Assembly: GCF_037975245.1 (NCBI RefSeq)
Contig: NC_092564.1
Coordinates: 17,409,484-17,473,483 of the forward strand
Reading direction: 5' to 3'
Length of the DNA stretch: 64,000 nucleotides
Source of the DNA: Apostichopus japonicus
Taxonomy: Eukaryota > Echinodermata > Holothuroidea > Aspidochirotida > Stichopodidae
The notes under the pieces were generated by a model. The model was not told the DNA's origin and made no database searches. It was given only the letters and a program-made list of their open reading frames with translations. The position numbers and the translations under genes were made by a program. Below are positions 1 through 12,400 of the stretch, one piece after another; the stretch's first letter is position 1; each line of letters starts with the position of its first letter.

Positions 1-436
1 AACAACTGCAGCTCCTCCCCCCCCCCCCCCTCCATCCAAAATAAATCACTCTGTCTATAAACTTGCCAGTTTTGAGGAAGGGCTGACACTTAACAAACTC
101 ACTTGAGTTTTCTCTCAAGTTACTTCAAAGTCAGTAAGGGGAACTTTGCTAGGTATATTTCAAGCTGTCACACATACGATGAAATATTACCGATCGTGTC
201 ATTTTTGACAGAAACCTACCAAAATCCAGATGAAAAACACATTAGACTATTTTCCATCTTGAATTTCACCTTGAGCCCTTCCAAAAAAAATTGAAAAAAA
301 TAAATAAATAAATTCATACTTGACATTGACTTCTGAATGACTCGCACACATACACCCATACACACGGACACCTTTAAATTCAAAGACTGCTACAAGGCAA
401 TTGCCAGGATTGTAACAGCATATCAACCTAACTTAC

Positions 437-492
437 TTGTCTGGCTTCTTGAGTCTGAAGGAAGCATTGAGATTCTTCAGTCTGGAATCTTG
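437..492 (-). CDS. SNX4: SNX4 exon 5 (56-nt linker exon)
   Basis: The sequence is TTTGCAG, then 56 nt, then GTAAGT. It reads QDSRLKNLNASFRLKKPD plus two bases of a Lys codon. This matches the SNX4 segment right after the PX domain (DSRLK, NATF, PDK in vertebrates). The exon is too short to stand out as an open frame; it was found by searching the minus strand for the expected segment. The next exon is not visible to its left. Confidence 0.85.
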
Positions 493-3400
493 CTGCAAAC
501 ACGAGAAATATCACCCCAAAGAGAAAAAAGAGGAGAGAAAAAAATAATTATTCAAGTGAGGTACGATGGTTGGAAATTTGATCCATATTGTAAATAAATA
601 TTGTTTCATCTATCTAAACACCAGAGGATATGCGCAATCTAATATATACTAGAAGGCTTATTGGGCTGTCTCGCCTCTGATGACGTCTGGCTGATTAACT
701 TTCACTGATGGAGAAAGTGTCTCAAAGAACAGAGCACATCAGTGACACTCCCAAGTGAGATGGATTCCTTTTATAAAGTTCAAAGAACTGACAGTACAAA
801 CCAAAAAGCTGCACATTTTTTACTAGTACTGTTACAAATCCCTCTGGTTTGCCATTTTGAGGTTTAGACACCCCCTTTTCCCAGTCCCACTCACCCCCCC
901 CCCCCCCCACACATTGTCTTATTCCATTGATCCCTCACTTTAAACCTGGACATTGCCTTGTTAATGTAAAGTCTCCCGCAATGCAAACGTGTGAGCAACG
1001 AAACATAATAAGTGTTTTTTTTATTCTTCCTTTTTTTGAAGTATGTAGTGGTTCACAGCATGTGTGTAAAAGTTTTAGAAAAGACTGTTACAAACTACGT
1101 TCTTTTGTTACATGAGCTGTCAAAACAACAACTGTTTAGTACTTCAGACAGTATTTCAGATATATATTAATTTGTTTTTAAACAAATAACATAAAACCTA
1201 GCCTTGCAACACTTTAACAGGGCTCCAATGGATCTGAAATTGGCCTTGACTACTTTACATATTCATGAAATCCCTCAGCTTAAGTTTACATCTTCACCAA
1301 ACGATTGGAATATCAGCGTAGCTAGCCAATTGAACCATTGTATATTAGATAAAAGTTCAAAATTTATACAATACTCTGGAAAGCCTCCTCCAGGTAAATT
1401 AGACACAACCCTTTGTCCTTCCTGGGCTCTATTATTTACATACGTGTGTGATGGGCAATTCTGTCTTTTAAAATACAGCCCTCACCTCGTTGTGCATAAC
1501 ACGACCGGACGCGGCTTACCTTAGACTGAAATCCTGTTCCCACTATCGTCTCCCTCCAATTTTCATCTTGGAGCATAAACGTATGAAAGAGATGGTCGCG
1601 ACCCATTTCTTCGTGGGAGGCCACCCTCTGAAGGAAAGTCTCCAACCCGACCCTCCGCCTCTCGATGAAGTCCGCATCAAAATGGTCGACAGTGGACATC
1701 TGTTGCCACATGATGGTCATCTAATATCAGAGAGAGAGACAGAGAGAGAGAATGATACACAGGGGTAGGATTTATAATTCAATCAACCACGTTCATCTTA
1801 TACAGGAAACGCAGAGACCTGACACCTCAAAAAAGTTTGGTAAAAGGTAAAGAGGGAAAGGAAAGGAAAGGAAAAAAGAAGTTTTGTGAAAGTACTTATT
1901 ACTGGATTTGCAAGACAAGACCGGGCCTGGAAATCGGATATAATTTTGGCTGAGGGCCATCTAAACTGATACCATTTCATATTTTTTTTCCAACTTCACA
2001 AGCTCACTTTGTAACATCATATACACTGAATTTCAAATTCCTAATAAAAATATGACTCTAAGAACATTTCAAAGAAAATGAGTTCTATGACATTTTGAAG
2101 CCTCCTGAAGTTTAACTACTGTACCCTAACCAATAGACCTACGGACAACCCCAGACGGGTCATATGATGAGAAAACAAAGTCTCACAGACTACTGTATAT
2201 TAGTAGAAGTAGTAGTTTGAGTCTCGTCTATCCGACATGCTCAGTGATTAACCTCCGCCACGTATCACGATCTTGCGCAAGGTTTATTGCTTCCTCAAAA
2301 TTGTTAATATTAACGTCCTTAATTTCCGACTTTATTTTTCCAAGCAGGGTAGTCACGGGCCTTCCTACTGGTTTAGCAGTATGTCTCAGTGCTTCTCGTA
2401 AAGCAACCTTTGCTGGAGCGTCCTCCTGGAGCCTTGCTACATGACCAAAAAATCCCAATCTTCTATGTGCGACTATGGATGACCAAGGTGTTTGGTTGGT
2501 TTCATTGTAGAGCTCATCGTTTGATAACCAATTGTTATTGGTCCATCTAATGTTGAGAATATTACACAGTAGTCTCCATTGAAATATATTCCATTATCAT
2601 ATAAACCATACCAGTATATTAAACCATGATAATTAAAGCCTAGACATCGTGTAAACATGGTTTCAAAAGTATTTATTTATTTTCTATTTATTTCTCTCAG
2701 TGACTGACACTTCATGCATACATCAAAGGCAAAAGAACTCTTCATCAAACTTTTGCAGTTTCTGTCTTTGAATTGGTTGTATTTTTTATATTAAATCTAC
2801 AATGAGTTAAATAAGAGACACTATTTGTATTACTGTACATATACACTGTAGTAGAAAATGTTACCAATTATCAGAAAGGTTAGAAAATATAGAAAAATAC
2901 AGAAAATATAGAAAAGTTACCAATTATCACATAAAGTCAGGGATTGTGACATAAAAAAAAAAGGCTGGATTTCCTTAAACTATTCTTTGGTGTCTATTTT
3001 CAGTTGTTTTTTATAATCAGTACAGGTATATAACAGATCAGTCCAACATGGTTTGAGCATGATTTATCCAAGAAAAGGGAAAGGTCATTATTCTTTAAAC
3101 AATAGAAAAGTTCTGTAGTACTGCAGTTGACAACCTATTCCATCAAGAGTAATTTAATTTAATTAATTTATAACACAAATTATGATAAAGAGATGTTATG
3201 TAGATAGTCATGTTGCATAAAAATCATTTGATGTTGTATGATACTGGCTCATACTAGCTACATAGATTATACCACACATATCCATGTACTTCTAACAATT
3301 TCAACCGATTCCTTAAAAAGTAAGTAAAAAAACAAAAAAACATTAAGACAAGTTTCCTTGTCAATAAAGAGCCATTTTTTCAAGATTGGAATTTGGAAAT

Positions 3401-6400
3401 TGGAAAAGCAAAATACGATGTAAATCTTTCTCACTCTTTTCTCGGGCAAGGGAGGCACAATGACATATGGGAACGTCACCACCAAGTAATTTCTGAGCAT
3501 CTCAAATTCACTGTACCTCCTCCAGAGCGATGAAGGATTTCCAGCCACCTGCCTCTTCCTGCCATTTTCTTCTCGAATTCTGAAAGTGAAAAAAATTATG
3601 ATGTGGTGAGCGAACTGTCGACAAAATCATCGTCAAGACGCGAGTGTCGATTGTCCCCCACATGAAAGGAAGAATGTATCTAAATTCACTTACTCTTAGC
3701 TCTAGAAGAAATCACAGAATTCTGTTTAAAGTCACAGGTGACAGATGTCTCCAATGCAGCTTATTACTGTACTGAACTGATGTTTGGAGCGTGCACCATT
3801 AGTCTTGGCATCCTGATAAATCCCATTCAGTCATGTTTTCAACAGTAATATTGAGATCTGTTGTGACATCTTCATAAAGCAACTCCTCCGAATATTTAAC
3901 CCCCCTGCCAATTTTCACCCAATTTTCTTCCCAACTTTACACCATCTTTAACATTCCCTGTGTATCCTGTAGTACATTTGAGTTAGTCAAGACAAATATC
4001 AGTTTTGTAAACATGTATAGTACCTTGAGATACTGTATACCGAGCTATACATAACAACAAAATGTGCAGTAAAAGTTTATCAAGCCTTGACGAGGTATTG
4101 CTCTTGCCACTAAAATGAATTTAGGGATGCATTTCTCAAATCTACAATGAGACGAACTCTCTGAATCACTGTGAGGGTGTGGAACGGATACCAGGTCCCT
4201 CTAGACATGCTAGAACAAGAGTGCAGAGGCTATGAGGAGACAGGTAAGTCAGGACGCAAAACAGATCAGACGGTGTTCTTCAGAACTGTTATTTTCAGGT
4301 CCTTTTTCAAGTGAAAATTTTCACCGTCCTGCAAAACTGAGGTCTTTTATACATTGTTAAGTCCTTAATGTACAGTAATTTTATATCTTGTCTGTACTTC
4401 CTACAATTCTTTCCAAGTCACAAAACCTTCATACATTCGCATTTTCATAACAAATAATTCAATTTTGTTATTTACTAAAAAAGACAAAAATACTATTTGT
4501 AAAAGTAGTACATGTTACCAAACATCAACTGATGTCACTAGACAATGTGTGTAATTATTTCTTATAAACACAATCTGTTCAAGACTTCTACAAACTCATG
4601 TGTATCTTCTTCTTCTGTGTAAATTAAATTCAGCTCGACACGTCTCAACTTCCCCAAAAAGTGCAAAGTAACAGTACGTCCAGTGCAGTAGCTCAAACAC
4701 TGGCTAATTATACAGTATAACGCTGTTTTTGTACAGTTATGTCACATTGGCTTGTCACATTGACTGTTCAATTAAAGATTTAAGCATCTGGTGACTCATG
4801 GAATACAAATTAGGCCTCTTATTTCTTTTTTATTATAACTTTTAAACAAAGATATTGTTTGAGAATCTTGAGTTCTCAGAGACATCAACTTTGACAGCTA
4901 AGTGTCTGAATTTATGTTCAAGTCAGACCCACCACCCACGATGATTAACAGTGGCATTAAGTTGTTCGAAATAGGCCTACAAGAAAAGCTTGTCTTCCTG
5001 TGACTACAGAGGAGCCTGGCTGTGTGATGGAATGAATGTGAGTAATTGAGTATGATCTATAGTACACAGTACGATGATGGTAATATGCATGTACGGTACA
5101 CTATGAATAGACTGATGACTGTACAGTACAGGTGTGTGATTCTATCAAGTGCACAAAATACTATACAGTATGATTGGAAAGGTGTGATTCTAATTGAAAA
5201 CACATGTTTATGTCAAAACACATGTTACAGTATGTGTCCAAACCCATGTTACATTTCAATGATAATGTTCCATTCGTTAAAGCAGGGGATAATATTCCAT
5301 TAGTTACACAGGGGATACCGTTCCATTAGTGAAGCAGGGTGTACTGTAGGATAGTAAGTTAAGGTAGACAAAACTGGTAATTACAGGCAAGTGTATACCT
5401 TCAGACTTCCAAAAACGTCCATGGTGCAACGCAAAAACCCCAACAGATTTCGAGCTGACAAAATACTGTATCCTAGATATTGTAGAAACCATGTTCAGTA
5501 GAAACCATTTCTGATCATTGTTAAATTCGGATGGGAAGAGGGCTCAGAGAGAGTGTCATTGTGAGTGCAGTGCCAGATACCAATTGTTATAGGCTAAGTA
5601 GAGCAGAGTGTTTATATAGTACAGTTTGTATGGGGAGACAGGTGAGAGAGAGAGCAATGAAGTAAACAGTTATTATTTCAACTCCCTCTCTGAATGAGGG
5701 ATAAAGGTACTGTACAGTACTGTACTGTTGTTCTGAACTAACTGTAAATAGTACTCATGATTACCGATAAAGTTGTTTGCCTGGAATCAGTTACACACGA
5801 AATCACTTCAATGTCCGTTTCAACATGCCGATAAAGACTTCACGATTGTAAAACTCTAATCGAAACAATATTTGGGGATATTTAAAGTAATAAAATAATG
5901 ACTGAATTAAGGAGATGTTTTCTCCCCTCCCCCCCTCCCTCCTCAAGTTTCAGTTGTTTAAAATTGTAATGTACAGTGTGGTTAATTCTTTTTTCTTTAC
6001 TTGTTTTAAGTTGTTGTAATCAACATGAAAGTAAATGTAAGGAATTTTATCATCCTTCACTGGAAGGTTATCATAAAATAAACAAAAAATGCTTTATTAT
6101 TGTTCATTAGTAAGCCATACTGCAGCGTTACTGTTTGTCTCTGACTGAGTGTTCTGTACCAAACACATGTATTCATACTGTATGGTACGGTAATGTATAC
6201 AGGCAAGAAATTCCAGGAGATTTCTAACAATACAGCCAATTCACATGCTAGTACACAATACTATTGTACTGAAATATTAAAAAAAAATTAACAATATAAT
6301 TCATAACATTGTACTACGTAATACTATATGCAAGCATTGTGGATGTTTTATATTATATTATTATTATTATACAATATTATTGTAAGATACTATGTGAAAT

Positions 6401-9400
6401 GGGTAATACTATATGCAACAATGTTATTGTGGATGTTCTATATTATATTATTATGATACAGTGTTATTATTATGATACTATGTGAAATGGGCGAACAATG
6501 AGTAGCAAGTTACCAAATTTTGTAAAATTGTTGAATGATTATGTACGAAACAGTTGTGACAGTACGTAACAGCTAACAGAAGGATGAAATGTATTCTAAG
6601 ACCTTACTGTACAGGAATAACAGACTTACTTAAATACATACTGTTTATACTTAGTAATATACTGACATGTACTGTACTCTTAACATACAGTCTCTAGCAT
6701 AAAAAATACTAGAATTTTTCACTTTGCCATTCTGCCAAATTTTCTTTAAATGTATGTGTCTCTCAGCGAGCATGATTCTTGAAGCAAGCTGTTAAATCAA
6801 ACCGTGATACTTGCTTTTAGGACGGCTCATTGAGATTCACAAAATTCAGCAAATGCTTCATAAATAGTGATGATCCATCAGTAGTAAATGTCAAGCAGTC
6901 ATGATTTTTTCCTTTTTAACATTACATGCTGGTCTGGGTATGATGTCTGTGTTTCCCCTCGTTGCCATTTCTACTATACCATGCCTGTGTCTAGCATACT
7001 GTACTTGTGCTTAGGATTTTCACCACCCCCCCAAAATATTTCCAAAAGCGTTGTGCAGTCATCGAGAACTGGGATTTCATGCAGCATTCTTTTGTAAGTC
7101 GCTGGTGCAGTGTGTCACAACTGCTCATACATGTATAATTATTCAACGACCTACAAAAGTTTCTAAATATCACTGACATTATACTGTGCAAACACAAAAA
7201 TTCAAATATTAGCTAATTCATGTAAATTCTTAAAATCTTGGATATATATGGATGACTCTGTTCTGTATTCATGAATTGACCCCAATGTTCAACAAAATTA
7301 ACACTTAGTACTGCACAACTTGCTCTTAAATCTATTTTTCTAAAAATTCGAACCCCCCCCCCAAAGAAGGAAATACTGGTTTGGGTATGTATGAATGTCG
7401 TTATTCACGTGTCTCCATTTGACGTGCATTCAAATCTACCTACGTAGATTAATGTACAAAAGCTGGGGGAAATTTAGCAGTGCATCCCCCCCCCCCCCAT
7501 TGATCTACTGCAGTGTCAAACACCCACCTCCTCCCAAATCTACTAAATTTCACAATCTACTTACAACCATAATTCTGTTGGTTTTAAAGTTTAACTAAAG
7601 TTTCTGATGTTAGGCTCCATTGGACACTGAAGATACCATCACCTGTATCCAGCACCGATAAATATCCTTTTAATAAAATTATGAACATTTTTTAACTTCA
7701 AGATTTTGAAGATAAACACAATCATCATAATAATAATAATAATTATAATGTTGCCCTGGGCATGATGTACAGTATACTTTACCACACTGGTTGATTACAG
7801 ACTTCAGTTAAGCCTTGATGATCACTGGGTTTAATGGAGCTGAATTTTTAATAAAATCTTCCATTATGATATATGATCCTGCCTATTTGAAATGGAAATT
7901 TTATTGGTGGTATTATTTGAAGTGTGTCACAACAAGCATTTATGCCAAAATTCATACAGCAGGGAATATCACTGCTGTGTGAGCATCTGACGGTAAAAAC
8001 TGTGCTGGGAAACTTCTATAATAAACGATAAATACAGACAAACAAACTCTGCCAAAGCTCAGGACAGTACGACAGTGTACAGTGAGGCAAAGTATGCCAA
8101 AGCTAAGGACAGTATGACGGTGTACAGTGAGGCAATGTATGCCAAAGCTGAGGACAGTACAACAGTGTACAGTGAGGCAATCTATCGCCAGCCATTTTGA
8201 TGGACTACGTAACTGGCCATGACACTGTAGATCTCAAAAAACAAAAATTGTACAGTACTGCTGTACTATATACAGTGGGTATACAGTAGTTACAAACACG
8301 TATATATATCTTTGGAAGCAACGCATATATCTTTGGAAACAACACATATATCTTTGGAAACAACACATTGGGAACAACACATACATCTTTGAAATCAACA
8401 CATGTCTTTGGGAACAACATATACGTCTTTGGACACAATGCAACAACTGTTCGATGAAGATTATTATGCAACTTACATAGTGGCAGTGTATAGTAAGTAA
8501 GTGTACTTCTTTCGATGTGGATACATTAATAACTACATATACTGTAGCTATTTGGTTGTTCACAATCATGGTCCTCTGAGTAAGGTACTAACTTAGTGAA
8601 TTGTCATCCAGGGGTTTCCCCCTGGTTACAAGCTCTGTACATTAACGTGTGCATGTATTTATATTACGAACAGACAGGAACTGTTAGACCACCTGTCTGG
8701 ACGAGGCTAAGCACAGGACATGAATGCACAATTAAACGTACAAGAATACTATCATTGTCATTTGTTTTATCGTAGTTTAATGTGGATCATTTAAAAAAAA
8801 ATTGTTTTGTAATGATGTTATTATTTTCGTTCAGGAAAAAGATAACATTTTTACCCTACAATATCCAAGGAAGTTATTTGTGTTTCAAAGGAAATTCCTC
8901 ATTTGTTTTATCGTAGTTTAATGTGGATCATTTAAAAAGAAATTGTTTTGTTATGTTGTTATTATTTTCCTTCAGGAGAAAGATAACATTTTTCGCTTAC
9001 AATATCCAAGGAAGTTCTTGTGCTTCAAAGGAAATTCCTAAACGGTACAAAAATTCAGTATTAAGATCTTGCGAGACGAACCACATATACGAACAATGGT
9101 TCGTGGGTTCAAACAAAGGCATGCAGCGACGATGACACGATTCCTCACCTAACTTCAATCAGATATGTAGTGAAGACATCTTTCATCCCCATTGAACCAG
9201 TTTCACTTCTCTTTTCATGTTCTGATACCAGGATCTCCACATGGTCAGACAACTTGTTATTCTGCAAGGAACAAAGTTTAAATATCAGTAAAACGTTCTT
9301 AAATATACATATTGTTTATTAGTTGTTGTTTTTTATCTTTGGGGGAGGGAAGGGGATTATCGTTATTGATCGTGGAGCAAACAACCAGGCACTCCTGATA

Positions 9401-12400
9401 TGTACAACTGGATTTACTTTATGATGAAAAAGAAATGTCAAAATACCAGCCTGTATCTTCAACTACAGATTGTTGGCACTGAGGTTGACTTTAAACATTA
9501 CATCCTATACATGGAGTACATACATTAGGATAATTTACATCACTACAAAGTCGTTACTGTCCTAAGCCTAGAGATGGTGGAGACTTTTATTTCCATTTTT
9601 TTGGGGGCAATTCCATACTTACTAATTTTCTTCTACACATGTCCATGAACTTAGTAGCTTCAATTAATGTCATGGTTTTCAGTCATCCCTATCACAATGA
9701 GTACAAACCTATTTCCCAGTATGGAAGGCAACTGACTGAGTATAAAATGATTGTTGACAACTCAGGAGGCTACAACTGGAAAGTTCTGAATTATTGCAGT
9801 ACTGTAGGCTTACGTACAAAGCTGTCCTAAACTTGTAAATTTGCAGTTGTGTCTGAAAAAAAAGGGGTTTAGAAATTCATTGGATGATTTCTGTGAGTTG
9901 TGTTGGCAGCTACGGTGAGCAGCAATATTTTGTTAACATTAGCTCAACATTTCGAAAAGGTCTCTATGGTTGTGGTTTTTTAATTGAAAACGATATATGG
10001 TTACAAATTTGATGGTTACTGTATCAATCATGGTCCTAATTTTTAATGAATACTACTCAACAGTAGATCAAGTAAGATTATGTTCTATGCAGATCCAGAT
10101 GTCTCCTCAGATCCACTGAGGTCATAGAATCTACTGTACCATTGTGTAGGCTACAATAAGTTAATGGCTGGTACACAATTTTAAGTTTGAGTTTATTCAA
10201 TGCAGAACCAGATGTCTCCTCAGGTCCAATGAGGTCATCGAACCTTGCTTTTTCTGGGCTATAATAAGTTTATGGATGGTACACAATTTTATGTTAGAGT
10301 ATGTTCTATGCAGATCCAGATGTCTCCTCAGATCCACTGAGGTCATAGAATCTTCCATTGTGTAGGCTATAATAAGTTAATGGCTGGCACACAAGTTTAA
10401 GTTACAGTATGTTCTATGGAGGTCCAGATGTCTCCTCACTCCTCAGGTCCAATGAGGTTATCGAACCTTTCTTTTTCAGGCTATAATAAGTTAATGGATG
10501 GTACACAATTTTAAGTTACAGTATGTTCTATGCAGGTCCAGATGTCTGCTACTGAGGAGTGACTGGTTACTCCAATCTTTTTGTACTTTATCAGTACAGA
10601 AAGCGGGTTCTCTCTGAGCACTACACAGCTGCTAAAATATGAAGCAAATTAAAAATTATGAAGAATAACTGTATGTATGAGGAACCTCTGGGTCATTGTT
10701 GATCGCAATATATATATTTACAGTACTGAACAACAACTTGATGTCTTCCAGAATCAACTTAAAAACAACCAGTTTAAATGATTACCGTCTTACCTGTTTA
10801 CTGCAAGCATGAATGCACTTCATTCCACTATAGATTATCCCACTATAGACTATTTTTCCAGAGCCATCTTACACATTTTTAACCAGTGCTTTGGGTTAGA
10901 TTATTGGTCTATGGGGACCAATTTACTGTAGGCACAGTTTTTTTTTGTTTCTTGCTGTGTTGTTTTTTGGTCCAATCTTTGTACTCAATGTAACGTAGTC
11001 TTATTCGAAGGTCAATCTGTGGCCCTACATGTCTGCTACTGCTTCTTCAGTGAGGTTTGCGATGGGTTGGGTTCTAATCTCCTTTTTTACTTTTAATTTG
11101 AGGTTAGGATTTGTGAAATTTGATACTACATGTGTTTGGTCTACAGGACTGTAGGTTTGTACTCTGTATGATATAAGCTTGAATTGTGCCCTATTGCGCT
11201 GTTTACATTTAAGAAGGGATCTGTATTCTATCTGCACTATTACCTTTCCTCCATGAAACTGGAAGTAGATTATATCCCAATTATTGACCAGACAGCTCAA
11301 GAACATTTTTTAATCACCAGTATGGACCATGCAGCTCTGGAGCTTGCATGGGTCTGGAAATTCTTGCTAGTACCACCATCAATCAGTGCATAGCTTAGGT
11401 CCAGGCAACCCAAAGGCCAACAAAAAGAACTCAAACAGAGGCAAAGGACAAGTGCTTACAGCCCAAAGCAACTACTACCAATGAGAGATTTCCCTTTGAC
11501 CAAGCCTCCTTTTGCAAAGTCTCTCCACGCACCGAGAAGATGAGAGACAGATTTATGCCAACCTATAAGATCAATGGTTCCAGCAGATATAGCAGACCTA
11601 CAGTAGAAGACCTCTCTGGTCTCGGAGATGGTTACCTCTCCTGCAGAAAGAGTATTCTCCAGATTTTGATGAGGTTTTCTGGGGGAGGGGGGAGTGGGGT
11701 ATCCAGTCAAAACGTCACTTTACCAAAACGTCCCCGCTTTTTTAAGACCAAAACGTCCCCGCTTTTTACCAAAACGTCCCCGCAGTCAAAACGACCCTGT
11801 GAGTCAAAACGTCCCGCTTTTACAATCAGTTGGAATGCAAGTATGGATGTTTTTAGTTCAAATCAAAGAGTAAGGATAAGTATAGTTTAGGTTGAAAACA
11901 CAGCTTTTAGGAGTGGGAAGTTCCGGTTATGAGAGCGGAAACATTTTGAGTATAATTTTCTGAGGTAAGATAATATAAATAGAAAAGGGAATGCAAGAGG
12001 GCTGTAGGGTAATAGGATTTTTCTAAACACGAGTTGGTTTCTGAATGAATATATAACATATTGAGGGAAGGAAATAAAAAAAGATTTTGTTGTTGTTTAC
12101 GTACAACAAGTTACTTTTGGAATATGCGAGACGTGCTGGATGAAAGTGATATATATTTTCCTACAGCACATACGATTAATTTTTTTCTAAAGACACTTTA
12201 TATTTTTTATTTTCGTGATTCTTTGCTTATTTTTCTACCCTCTATTTGAACGATATAGTCCTTCATGATTTATTTAGCGCCTGTAATCCAACTTGCATGC
12301 CGATAACGTAGCCAAATTATAACTTAAAATTAATGTATATTCAAAACTGTGAATGAATGTGATAGACGGGGACGTTTTGACTTACGGGGACATTTTGACC

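Larger units (their letters stand above)
3580..9148 (-). other. SNX4 intron 2
   Basis: A long intron, AT-rich, with many TACAGTAC-like palindromic words (for example near 5700-5730). It holds four local tandem repeats, listed separately. The rest shows no recognisable gene or element. Confidence 0.55.
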
